NCBI GenBank assembly: GCA_921293015.1
Contig: OV121093.1
Location: 27,352,622 to 27,416,621 of the forward strand
From: Phorcus lineatus
Taxonomy: Eukaryota; Mollusca; Gastropoda; Trochida; Trochidae
Reading direction: 5' to 3'
DNA length: 64,000 nt
Position numbers and translations under genes: made by a program. Under the pieces are notes generated by a model. That model had not been told where the DNA came from. It worked only from the letters and a program-made list of their open reading frames with translations, and made no database searches. How positions within the stretch are numbered: position 1 is the stretch's first letter; each line of letters begins with the position of its first letter. Of this stretch, positions 39,001 through 52,500 are shown piece by piece.

Positions 39001-40549
39001 CATGACAGCCTATTGCATTCTCTATGTAAATAGCATTTCAAAATTAACGGCCAAAAATACCGAAACTTTCGAACTTGAGAAAGGGTATCTAAAGGGTATT
39101 CGTACTCATCAACCAATGAAGACACACAAACATTGTAAGGTAAAATTGACCTTTTCATAGCAAAGACAACAAGGATGCTCTTAGGTGGTGTGACTTGGGG
39201 TTTAACGCCGTTAGACTGTTTAAAATTTTTAAGACGCCGGTCTCGAACAGATGACAATTTATTTGAAACTAACCTTAAGTACTTTAGCGATTTTTAAAAA
39301 CAAAAATAAATGTCAATATGTTATTACAAGATCACAATCACAAAACCCGAAAATCAGGGAGTTTGTATTGATCGCAGTTATGAAAATGTTCACTCCTTTT
39401 TATTGTTAGAGAAGCCGGCTCGACTTGACAGCAGAGATGCGTGCTGACTCTTGAGACTTCGACGAAATACGGGAGCCCTTTTCCAGACGGTCAATTTGGT
39501 AATACATAACACCAAGGGAATTGTTCTATATAGTAAACATCTTTATTTTCTCAATAGTTGATACTGATAAACATACTCTTTTTTAGTCATATCGTTTTCG
39601 TTAACCTCTTTATAGGAAGTAGTTACTGGAAATAGGTATAAAAGACAAGAAATATGTATCTCACATTACTGCAATAATGGATGAAAAAGCTCCCTAAACG
39701 TACTTTTGTAAGCATCAAAGTGTAAGTAGTCAACATAAGCGTTATATAAGAAACGCTTATTTAACTAAAAAACTAAACAATGTACAACAAAGGAAAAGGT
39801 TTATAACAAACAACTTTTATCGAAGACATACAATTTTCTTGAATTATTCCAGAAAGCGCCGACAAAAACGAAATTAATATTAAGCATACACTGTTACATG
39901 TGTACCACATATATTGAAAACAGTTCAACGCCCCAGTATTAAAAATATGTAATGCTCTGGGAAATGTACGATACTTTGACTGAAATTATATAATTATCAC
40001 TCTTGATATGATTTTTTTCAAGGATAGATTAAGCATGTGGACATTCTAAGAAAGAAAGACTGAAGTGGTAATGGTACTAAATGATACCATGTACCATATA
40101 ACACTGACCAGATTTTGTTATATATTAGGCCTCTTTAATTGAATTTATTTTTTGAATTAGCGATTTTGAAGTTTACTAGTTACTTTTAACATATATGGCA
40201 ACTACCAAAATTCATTTTCATTTCTTGAAATAATGTAGCATGGTTTAGGACACCAAATGAATTTTCTTTTGGAAAATGCAAATATCAAAACGAATCGAAA
40301 CGTTTTCTGAATGAAATTTTCTTTCCTAAACGGATAGGTTCTATCATTTCATCAGATTACTTTTATTAACACATTTTCTTATCAAACAACCTTCATTTTA
40401 GAAAAAATGTGTGGGTGCATTATTCTTCACCTGGGTACATATAAAGTTGTGTAGAAACATCGAAATATGAACAATTAGAAATATCCTAATACAAAGGCAC
40501 CTAATGAATAAACTCAAAGAGGAAATTATTAGGATTTCGCGTTTCTCTA
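36021..40549. other. Intergenic repeats between transferrin and P450 genes
   Basis: No exon could be supported. Holds an inverted repeat (GAAAATAAAATACTTCAGAC near 37079 and its complement near 37250), a tandem GACTTGTAAACAAGGTTGAA near 37160-37200, the repeat at 37364-37620 and a short SINE 3' fragment at 39183-39212. The open frame at 38791-39033 resembles no family I know and has no splice context. Confidence 0.5.
37364..37620. repeat. Dispersed repeat family B, copy 1
   Basis: Shares AAGCATCCAAAAGAGAGTGG, GGAAAGAAAGGCATAGTGAG and CTACCCGTCGACCTGTCCAG with 40755-40980. A shorter, more diverged copy is at 46803-46930. Type unknown. Confidence 0.7.
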
Positions 40550-43500
40550 TCAAAATGCTTGACTATGAGATTGAAGTCGTAAGGTGATTTGACGGTCCGG
40601 AACCATCAGTATCCGAAATGTTGGTTTGATATCCTCGTCACCGTCGGGTTGGAACTCAAATTTTGTACAGAACTGAAAATAGAGTACCGACTGTATGAAA
40701 AAGGAGTGAGAGAGTTTGTGTTTAAGGTGTTTTGATCAATATTTTAGTTTATTTAAACATGTGGATGAAGAGCATCCAAAAGAGATTGGACCTTTGGATG
40801 GAAAGGAAGAGGGTTAGCACGGAAAGAAAGGCACAGTGAGAGATATAGACAACGGGTTTAGAACTACACGTTTGTGTTCTACCCGTCGACCTGTCGAGTA
40901 AATGGAACATCTAAGCTCCGGTTGGCAACGCTCTCGAGGTCTCTGAAGCTTCCGATCCACCACATCCAGGTAAGGAATTAAGAAACGTGGTTGAAATAAT
41001 TTCAAGACCATTTGACGAACTAATGTTACTTTTGGTTGTCTCGTCTGCATTAACAAGGCAGTTAAACATCTATATTCAAACATATTAAAGCTTAATGATA
41101 TACCTACATGTATATCTTGATAACAAAACGTCCCCACCTTGTAAATAAACAGCATGATCACGAGCTCAGCGACTTTTCTCCCTGCAACAGGTAAATAAGG
41201 TATGGCAAATATTATCATCATAATCGCACTTCGAACCAGTACCAGTACGAGGTGTTTGAGAGTGGATCAGTTTCACCAATTATACCTTCCCAAGGTTCGC
41301 CTCATTCTCTATTTTACGTGTATCAAAGCCATTGTAACATCTTGACATGGCATACCTTGCAGTTTTAAAGGCGGTCAAAACGCAGAAAAAGTAAAATCAT
41401 TAAAAAATATCTAAAATGTCAAACATTTTTTGCACGTTGCTTTGTATATTGTTATTGCATGGATGTTCAGGTGTTATGTATAGTCCTTGTTTGTTTGCTA
41501 AACTTTATTAGAAGAAGACCTAAGACCGAATGCATGGTCATATTCTCAACAAAGGCAAAAGCCAAAAATAATTTTGAAGGACAGTGTTATTGCAAACAGT
41601 CAGTTTGTTATGGGAGAAAACTCAAGTAGCCAGAATTTCTTAGATAGAACTCGGCCGCAGTATTGTCATTGCTCCAAACAGAGGTAGCTCCGCCATAAAT
41701 CTTTTACAACCTCTGTCCTTTTTCATAATATAAGATTTCTAGGTCCAGAAATGTAGAAACCTGATTTGATGCTATCAAAGTTAGATGTGCCATCAGCGAC
41801 GTCATTTCAAAATTATCATTCAAACCAACGTAGTTCTTTCTGTAAGCTTTCCATAAGATAAACTTCATTCGAATATGCACCTTGCACTTTGAGTCTTCTT
41901 TACAGAGCACAAACGCCTCATTTAGCGTCTGCATCATTGCATAGGCCTGTGTGACGACAAATATGTTGTTCATGCATTCAGTATTTATTGGCTGAAATAT
42001 CGTAAGGTAGTTGCGCTATTGTGCCGCTAGGAGAAAATCCCGGAAGCTCGAGAACAGCTCTTATTGTAATAGAGGTTGCATAGGTATTAAATGACGGAGC
42101 TACCTCTGTGGGGAGAAAATGCAGTATTTTACGTAACTTTCGATAAGATTTTCAACACAGAATGACGGCTGTTTTATCTGATCTTGAACATAAGAGAGAG
42201 GTGAGGTAATTGGGGTTTAACGCCGATTGTAACTTCTATCACGGCTGCTAATAATATTGCAGGGAGTGAGCCCGCAACATCATGTGGCTATGCATTACGA
42301 TGAAACCTGCGAGCATTGACTAGAACTAGCGAACCACGGTACGTACTTGGCAACATTTAGATAGACCATTTTTACTGATTTTCAGAAACAATATTCTCAC
42401 CGACACACATCCTTTTGCCGAAACCGAAGGGAACGTTCCCGAAGAAGCTGTCGAGGTCGGCCGTGCGCGTCATCCATCTTTCCGGCTCAAACACTTCCGG
42501 TGTGTCAAACCTGTCGGGATCTCGTCCCGCCGTGTACATAGAACAGGCTAGCTCTACCTGCAACATAGGAAAAGACGATTCACAATTGTTATATGCCAGT
42601 CCATAGTGAGAAATCAATTCAATGATGGCCATAAAAATTTAGGGTTCTTAATTCTTCATTTCGCTGATTACTATAACTCATACCTGCAATAACATTAATT
42701 CTTCTGTATTGCTATTCATCACGTCCACCTACCCCAGTTTTGATGTTGTAACCACGTACACTGGTTATTGACTGGGTCACTCTACTCGCGAAGAATCCGA
42801 CTGGGTGAAGTCTGGAGAAAAGAATGAAGTACATTTTTCATAAGAAGATGTTCTTTGAAGAACAAAAACGAAAGGAAAATTATACGGAATATTTTGAATT
42901 GGAGTGTATACGTAATACGTAAAAGTAATACAAGCTTGTGTTTATGTTCCACAACGCCGTGTACGATCACAAAAGAGAAATTGTTATCCAAAACATTTTT
43001 CCTGATTTGTTTATATAAACAAATAAAAAATAGTAATACAAAACAATGTTTTTTACAATTCAATCAAAAGGGTTTCCTATTTGTATTCAAAGCTGAACTG
43101 ACAAATGCATTTCCAAACTGAAACAGAGCCAATGGCCTCTCAGACAGCTCAGCACCTTGTTCAGGAACGGGGGGATATAATTTCCCAACAGTTTGTGCCT
43201 AACAGGGTTACACAAGACAAGACAACGTTTTTTGTATTCGAAGTCTCATAAATTTATAAAGGCGAAATACATTTTATGTTAATATGTGGTACGGTCCGTT
43301 TCCGGGCCATATCTCAAACACCGTTCAATATTTTTTTACCAAATTTAGTTTGTGGTTAGGTCTAGTGGTGGAGTGGTGCCCATTGCTATTTTGGTTATTC
43401 TGAATTTATTTTTTTCCGGTTTCCATACAAACAATCTGATCAGACAATTAATATTTGATGACTGTGAGTATCAAATGTCACATTCCGTACAATAAAGAAG

Positions 43501-46500
43501 TTGACAAATATATAAAACTCTTCCTTATGCACCACTAAACTTGTATATTTCACGAGTCATTACTATGTCAAGTTCATTGATGCTAATATATTAACATTTT
43601 TATTATATGTTTAGTATGTATTGTTTCTAGTATAAGTGGCAATAAGATGATTAGGTTGGATTAAAAGTTTGGAAGGGGGACATCGCTGTGCATCACATGC
43701 ATATATCTCTAGTTCATACATAGAGATTACTACACTCGCAAGTGTGTCATATGATATGTACGAAACGAATGTCAAAAGTTGTATTACCCGAGCGAGAGCG
43801 AGGGTAATACAACATTTTGACACGAGTTTCGTATATATCATATGACACACTTGCGAGTGTAATAATTCCTTTATTATCCATTAAGTGTTGTTAGAATTCC
43901 CCCGAAAACGATGAATTTAGCATACGAAACGCATGAAGTAGAAACTAGGTCATTGCGCACTGATACTTTACGGCGAGGTCAGTGACAGGAAATATAGTGC
44001 ACAGTTAAATCTCTAGCTTCGTCTAATAGAGAGAAACATACTGGGAAAATAACGGAAAATTATGACCATTTACTTTACTCGTTTACGTTATGTAAGTAAT
44101 ATATCGACACTGCTTTCACAAATAGCGAAACTGTTACATCGCTGTGGAAAGATAAAAGTTATCATAGTAGTGACGCGGCCATTTTAACGTGTTGATCGAC
44201 GTTGACGCAAGACCGGTAGAATGAGTTATTCAGGTGAAGATAAATGACAGAAAGAGTTGAAATTCAACTTAACATGTTTAATAACTTTTGAATATTAACA
44301 TGGCATCAGCGAGGAAACGTTAGTGTTTACGTTGGAAGGTTTTATTCGTCATCTGACGAGAGGTCGAGGGGACGTTAGATAGATTCTCCGTTATTTGGCT
44401 TGAGGCGATGTAGGCGACATGCACTCAGTCACACCGGCGCCCGACCAGATAGTGATGTTGAGTAAAAATCTCAAACGATAACGAGGAATTTGTTAGATTG
44501 TACCTGCTTCCTTACGAATCACAAACACATCAAAACTTCCAAGTGGCTGAATTATGTCAACAATCTTAACAACAATCTATATTTTACAAGAGAGTTGACA
44601 GGTGAAAACGTCGCCATATTGTCGGCTAGCTGCAACGTAAATGTGTGAAAATTTTACAACCAAATTTTGCTGGAAAACTGGAAAATAACGTATACAAAGT
44701 TAATATTTGTTGACGTTGGTTTATTTAGTGACAATTTATAAATAAAGAAAGCGTTTATTGTTTTTATGATTCCCGACTTGTAATCTCGTCTCATCGTGAT
44801 TGAAAACCGTGAATGAAGTTTACGCTACGTAGTAAAAACTTATGAATGAAGAAAGTAGTCCCTCGTCTCGTTCACAGAGGTCAAGGTCATATTTCAACCA
44901 ATCAGATACGCTAAAAGTGATATGTGCACATGTGCTCGTATCGAAAATATTAACTCGCTTATCGTCAACCATATGGATAATAATAGTTTTAATCACATAA
45001 TACGCAATCCAAACTAGTATGAAATAGATCTATAGATAGTATAGTATAGATAGTATCTTTTGATGTCACAATTGATATAAATGCTGGCGATGGTGGTTTT
45101 GATAATAGATTTTCTGAAATAATTTTATTCGTATTATCTTCATAACATGGACAGACAAATGTGAGGTGAACTCCATCCCTAATTTCAGAACTACACAATT
45201 GGCATATACGTTCGCTTTTAATAATGGACATTTTCTTCCTTTGTTCATAACTATATCTATCAAGCCTAGGCTGCAACGTGTGAATATGATTAAGAATAAT
45301 CTAGTAGTTTTACATTTACGAAGGTTAAATGGCACTCTGGTTGCATGCAGTGATGTCTTGAACGATTTATACAGGTCATATTCATGGTAAAACAAGTTTA
45401 CTGACCGTTCACGTAATTCCATTAAAACATTTTCTATATCACCAACACCCTGTTGTACCCCAAAAAACCCATAACCATGAGAATAGAAACATTTGTAATA
45501 TTTGATGCCCAAGATTCCTTATCCATATTGTCGAGATGGGTCATTATATGATATGCAATTTTAGGAAGACGTCTTTCGTGCATTTTGAGTATTTCAAGCC
45601 AATACTTCAAAAATCTAATTTGTGAATTTATATATAAAGGATATATATTTATCATCCAAAACTCTGTTCCACAGGAGATATCGCTTGTGGAAGATCAAGC
45701 GATATCTCCTAGGAGATATCTTTTTGGCAGTAGATTTTGAACAATGCCCCTCTGACGTGAAGTATATGACATCACAGTTGTTTTACACCATCAAGTAATG
45801 ACATCACAATGCTATGACGTCATAAACACTACGACGTCACAATGCTATGACATCACCGCAATTGGAGTCTTAGGGCAGCAGGGTGTACAGTAATGTTAAT
45901 TTATCAATCAAATGTAATGAAAAATGATTTTGGATGATAAATAGAATCTCACCCTCGTGTCTTCTGATATCAAATATATCAACACTCGTTGATAAAAGTA
46001 AAATATCCTCGGCAAGCCTCGGATATTTGTACCTTTTATCAACTCGTGTTGATATATTTGATATCAGAAGATACTTGGGTGAGATTCTCTATATCTCCCA
46101 CACTCGCCATAAACCATACAAATTGGTGTAGTTGTTGCTACACCTAAGAACTTTTTACATACTAACTACATACTTTCCTTCATGCTTTTCGTGTCTACAG
46201 AATACAGTAAAGTCAGTAAAGAGCATTGACCTCAGCTAAAAGAACACTGCACTAAAACATTTCGATTTGGCTTTTTTTCAAAGGTTATTCTGAGACATGT
46301 TTTAAAGCATATTCTAGCACTTGACTGCAGAGTATGTTGTTTTGGAAACACAAACATAGTTTTTTCGTCCACAGTTATTCAAAATCAGGTATTGACTTAC
46401 TTTTTTTCCATATTTATATTTTCTCTCAATTCACAATATAAACATCCATTAAAACCATAAACGATGACAGTTCTTATATAGGAAATGATTATGTTTGTAA

Positions 46501-49500
46501 AGTCCTTTTTTAAAACATTCTCATGAAACTATTATTTTTCTATAATTACCGCAGTGTTTCCTTGATAACAGCACGTAGATAGAGGCATTGTTGAAAAGTC
46601 GAATACGAAACTTGGTCCTCGTAAACGTCAATGTCTTGTAGTTCACTGCGCAGACGCGATTGTACTTCCGGGTTAACCGAGAGTTCATGGAGCACCCAAA
46701 GGAGGGTGCTAGTGGTCTGGTATATGTACAAAGGATAAAAATGGTGAATAGGCGATTGAATGATAGGATGTAATGTGCTATCAGCAATATGTCCGATGAT
46801 TACCATGTGGATGTTGCCATCCAAAAGATATTGGTAGATCGAAAATAGATCGAAAGGATGAGGGAACAGACAGACAGGCATAGTCAGACATAGAGAGAAG
46901 GTTTAAGAACGATTGATATTTAGTCTTGTGTCTGGAAAAGACTAAAGCGAAATTTTTGCCATGGAAACATAACACATGTCATAACACATTGCTTAATAAT
47001 ATATATGTATTTCAAAGCAATCATGAATTCATCATATCATATAACTCGTATCCATATTAAGTAATATCTTCACGCTGCATTATATCACATCATAGTATCA
47101 AGCATTATCTCTCGAGAATCTAGCTATACAACATCACAAGGAGGAATAATATTTCAAATCACACCTTTTTATATCACAGCGCAAATAATATGAAGTCATG
47201 TTCTTTATCTTTTGTTTTTAGTAAATTACGATGTCGTGGAATGAATTATAACCCTAATATCTACATCTTTAGCGACACAATTTACTCTTTAAACATAATC
47301 TGTTCGTGCAGAAAGGAATATATATATATATACATCAAAAGATTATGTATTATATTGATAATCATTCGGTGGCAAAGGATAAAATTTAATCAAATAAGGT
47401 TATTTAAAATATTATCGATGTAGATAGTTTTAATATGATGTAGGTACACAGGGCATACGAGCAAAAGATTATATGTGTCTTCCTATTTAAGCGACAAAGA
47501 TTACATATTTCTCTTCATTGACAATTTTAACCCTAATATTTACATCTTTAGCGACACAATTTACTCTTTAAACATAATCTGTCCGTGCAGAAAGGAATAT
47601 ATATATGTACATAAAAAGATAAAGGATAAAAGTTCATCAGAGGAACATCTAAAACGTGAAAGCGTAATTCGGAATTTTTCAACAGTAAAATTTGATGAAT
47701 AATTCGCCATGATTATTTCAGATATAATTTATAATAGAAACACTTGTTTGTGTCATCCTAGTCTGAAAATATTTATCTTTCAATCTCTCTGTCAATGAAA
47801 GAATAAAGGTCGATTTTGAGTACACATTATAGCTGTTCCAGATATGGCCAAAACCACTCTTGAAGATTAATTCTCTGATATCGGTCACTAAATTTCATCT
47901 GCCATTATCATAATATCATCATATTGTAAACCTTTTTAAGTAACCTGTATCAGGACATGTCAATAAGTCTCAACCAATATTTAATACCTTGTACATTTGA
48001 ATGTACATGAAGAGGAAATCTTCCGGATTCTCAATACACCATAGGACTAGATGCGTTTATCTTAATGCGTTAATCTGCGAGCATCGGCTTGAACTTGAAC
48101 ATGGTGGTACTGTGCAGAAATTCTGTGTAGCATTGCACCTACGGACCTCGTGATCGGAGGCCAAACGCGCTACACCAGGGCTTCCCTCTGTTATTGGATA
48201 ACCAAAGTTAATCCATGATGATGACGTCACTCTATTGTGTGAACAGTGGATTATTTCAAAGAATCCACTGCACATGGACTTGTCCAGTCTGGAGGGGTGT
48301 CAGGCATTTCACACAAACCTATTCCGCATATCTTATCAGTAATGGAAAATGCATGAGGAGCAGTGGATTCTTTAAAATAATCAACGAGCCCCGAGTATCT
48401 TATCACTGTGCCATTAAAAAACAAAACAAGTGAAGCATTATTTCAATTTATTTGACATTCAGACTGATAGTGATATTCAGACCATCTGATGATCTGGAGG
48501 CTTTTTCGCAAGGTTGCGTCTCGGAGCAGTTGATGACGTTGCTGACTCGTTTTCTCATCGTCTCATCGGTTCTTTTGTAATCTCTGACAGCCTCACTTTT
48601 ATGCCCTGTCACCTCACACACAAGTTGTTCATCCACCCCTGCCCGATACAGTCTGGTAGCTGCAGTTGCCCGTAGAGAATGGTTTGTTCTGTGGCCCTGG
48701 AGTCCAGCCTCTGCACATAGTTTAGTGACGGTACTGCGAAGTTGGTTGATCCCAATCGGCGCCGATGAGAACCAAATATCTCCTTTCGGTTTCCCTAAAG
48801 GACGGAGGTAAAAAGCTATGGCCGACTTTTCATCTGGACTGAAATATAAAAATAAACATTAGAAGTGTAGGCAGACTGAAAGCAACATTTTAGTTTGTAG
48901 AATAGAGCAAGGTTTAACTGTAAAGAATTTACGATAATATATATTTTGATAAAAGCCAGATATATAGGATGTAGACTAGACGATTTAAACTATTTTGACC
49001 AAAGCATATATTACTTCAACCACTATCAAAATTGTTAATATACCAGATACCAATTATCATAAGACATGTTTAGTATATGTTCAATATACATTCTGCTTAT
49101 ATAGTTTCGATAATCCAGAGATTATTCATGGTACGTTTAGAATACGTGTCATAGTATTACCTACCAGTGTTGCACATACAACTTAAAGATCCTGATGAGA
49201 CATCGCTCTGGTTTCACTTTATTGGGAAAGGCGTAGACAACTTTCTGTTCGATTTTCCTACTCTTTAGGCCACCCTGGTTTGTTTTGGAAACATCTCTAT
49301 ATCTCAAAATCTCTGTGCCATCTTCAGATTGTACTAGTGTTAACTGAGGATTATTCCAGCGAAGATTCCTGTGTTCCTGCCCAGCTCGAAAGGCGAAGTT
49401 TAAGCCAACCAAATAGACAAGAGAATCAAGCAGTTTCCTTGGCGTGTCCACACCGAGTACACCCTTCTCCCAAAGCATGTTCTCCTCCGATTCCGTGATA

Positions 49501-52500
49501 ATGAGCGCCTTGCGTTTTTCTGTTCCAATACCAGAAGAGGATCTCTCCTTCATGACATGGTCAAGGGTATTTCTGACTTGCATGAATTCGTCATCACTTA
49601 AGAACTTGAAGTACTTGCCCCTTTGTTCAAAGAATAGCTGCAGCTGAATGACTATCTCATAGAGGGTCTGCGCAGGATACTCCTCCCCGTTTACCTTCTT
49701 CATTTCGCAGATTAACCGGGATATACAGAAATTCAATTCATCCGTCGTCATATAGTTTAGTTCCGAGTCGATGATGCTGATGCTGGGATCGGTACGAGCA
49801 ATCTTGTTTCTTTCGGCCTTCCAGGTTTCGAAAATGTTCACTGCCCACTTTATTTTCTTCTCCGTGTTTTGAGCTAAACTGAAAAACAAATTTAATCAAT
49901 TTTTAATTCTAGGGGGACAATAATTACGCATTTTATAAATACGATAATATACAGTTTTCTCACAAATTGATAATTATTATTGCACTTTTGAATTTTTAAT
50001 TACGACGGTTTACAATGGTTCAAAAGGTTTTTAATTTTGATGCATTTTTCTAAGTGTGGAACTAAAATTGATAACCAAAAGCCATTTCAAATAGTTGCTA
50101 CGAATATATAAAACTATCATTTTTTTCATAATATATCGACATGCATGGGACAGTATTAAGAAATGAAAAGCGAGATTAAATACCTTCTTACACTCTTCTT
50201 AGCGATTTCCTCATCCCCACAGATTTGCAGTCGGGTTGTTTGGGATTTTTCAAAGGTCTCCAAACTCTTGATGAGTAATAGGTCGTCTTCCGAACTCTGT
50301 ACGTCAGATTCGAGTTGAACATCTCCTGCGTCTGAAATGCACAATTTAAAATTATAATGTATGATTCTTTTTACATCAACCAGCGTCTCAAATAAAGACT
50401 AAAATTAATCCTTACAATAAACATATCTGTTGTCTACTCCACCAGTCTTGAAACAAAATGTGAATCAAACAATCATATTAACCTTTCAGATTTTTACTTT
50501 CTCTTGGATAAATAAACACAAAATCATAAACTGTTTTCACTTACCCTTTAGTGGTATCAGGTTGTCTTCCTCTCCGCTGCTTTCCTCGCGGAAAGTAGAT
50601 TGTGTGCATGCAATATCGTCTAAATCCATTGCCGTCGTTTCAACCCAGCCATCACAGTTGAAATGAAATGATCAAGTTTTTATACACGTGGTATCAAACT
50701 GATCGGATTCTGCAAGCAATTCTCGAGGCGCACGTGCATGGAAGAATCCATTTGATAAGGCGGTAGCGTCATGTCCGATCTCCGATGAGTGGGCACCGAA
50801 ATGTGCGCTAATTAAACATCGAGCGCCAAGTAATGTATGATATATATAAGAAAATAATTAACTGATAGATAATTATAATTTCGTGACGTCATACATGGAT
50901 TAAGATGGAGAATGCATTCGGAGCAGTGGATTCTTTAAAATAATCAACTCGCCCCTTCGGGGCTCGTTGATTATTTTAAAGAATCCACTGCTCCTCATGC
51001 ATTCTCCATTACACAATAGATTCGTGCACAAATTCTTATCCATATGTTTGAACCTACCGTGTCAACACTGGCGAGGATCAGATCGGTGATGTTTATGTGG
51101 ACCTCGGCCAAGGTCAAGGTCTGCAGCTGTAACAGATGACCCAGTACGCATGCGCTATCCAGACTTCCGTCCAGGCACTTCTCGATGTAACGTTTGGCTA
51201 AAGCACAAGTAGAGTAGAAATAACAATATGACCTTTGGAATGATAATCGTAACTAAGTTGTCAAATATGACAAAAGTATCAGATAACTCATAAATGGTGA
51301 GCGCGAAAGGAACGTGGTATCACTTCTACATTTATTTATTGATTATGAGTTTGTGGGTAAAACGTGAGTATTTACTTATGATAAATGTTTATTAATCTAA
51401 TTAAGTGATATGATATTTGCGAAATAAGTTTATTTAATATTCATCAAGGGGTAGTGAGAGTTACATATACCAATACATTTGCACATTTGTTAGATATAAA
51501 TAATTTGACAGAACTACAAGTGTCATAATGAGTCTCTTTTGTTACATGATAAACATGTTTCACTCTGCACGGTTTTAAATTGCACCAGTCTCTATCACTG
51601 GCTAATTTAAACCTTGCTGCCACAAACTCAAAATTCGTGTTTTGGGTGCAGCGCCCTCTTCGGCGAAACGCTTTAATTTTTATATGATTTCTCATTGGAC
51701 TATCGCGATACGTCGCTGCAGCCTGGACGACAAACAAAGAAAAGATGGGGGAAATGCGGCAAGGCCTATCTTAGCAAGTCATTGGGGCTGGCAAAAGTAT
51801 AGGCCATGCGCGGGCAGATGACACTGAAGTATAGGTATATAAAAAAAATTTCACGTGAATCTTGAGCAGATCCAAAGAAAAATTGGCACGTGCATCACGT
51901 GAAGTTTCTAAGGTTCTGTGGCAATTGGGAAAATCACGTGCATTTCGTGAATATTCGTGTAGGTTTAAATTTAAGTAACTCGCACGTGCAGCTTATGCAT
52001 TATGCGGCATTGTGGTGCTTAATTGGACGTTCGATAATATAATAAGGCAGTGTACACTCTCGAAGTTTCAGAGTGATAGTTTACGCAGTCTTTATAAGGA
52101 CAATAAATTAGTAAAAAGAATTAAAGTTATCAAGAAAATATAAGGACTCACTTATGGAAAGTAACCTATCCCATCGTGCACTGTGTCTCCACCAAGCCGG
52201 AAGTACCCCCCAAAGACACGTTGGCAATGATAGAAGAACTTTCGCATCTTTGAAATTCTCTCTGAAAAGTTTCAAACCAGTAACATAACTGTTTAAGGGG
52301 CTATATTTAGGTAAGGTTTGAGAGAAGTCAACGCTAATTGATTACCATCTTCCTGGCTTTTACGATAACAACTTATTCGTCCATGATTGGAAGTGCTGTG
52401 ATTACAACAATTCAACATCACCACATGTTCCGTGTATATTTGAAGTTCGTTTTTAACAAACAAACCGATATAATTTTGAATTCAAGATGGTTAATGTGAT

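Larger units (their letters stand above)
42812..46549 (-). other. P450 intron 7
   Basis: Non-coding for the P450. Contains palindrome P3 (43727-43866), a LINE remnant (44989-45655) and element A2 (45640-46108). The remaining stretches (42.8-43.7 and 43.9-44.9 kb) show nothing recognisable. Confidence 0.6.
48231..51020. mobile_element. Candidate recombinase-bearing mobile element in P450 intron 6
   Basis: The recombinase gene is bracketed by inverted sequences. The left side reads TCTATTGTGT (48231-48240), about 98 bp of extra sequence, then a 56-bp stretch 48339-48394. The right side, reverse complemented from 51020, reads TCTATTGTGT then directly the same stretch with one or a few mismatches (GTAATGGAGAATGCATGAGG...CGAGCCCCGA). 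A second inverted pair, TTAATCCATGATGATGACGT (48208-48230) and the complement of 50883-50903, lies just outside on the left but inside on the right. No clear target duplication was found, so the exact ends are uncertain. Confidence 0.6.

Noticed and set aside
38791-39033. 80-codon plus-strand frame as an exon
   Set aside because: No family resemblance, no convincing splice sites, and an overlapping frame of similar length; likely chance.
41704-41973. 89-codon minus-strand frame as a gene
   Set aside because: Lies wholly inside a 430-bp MITE and has no recognisable domain.
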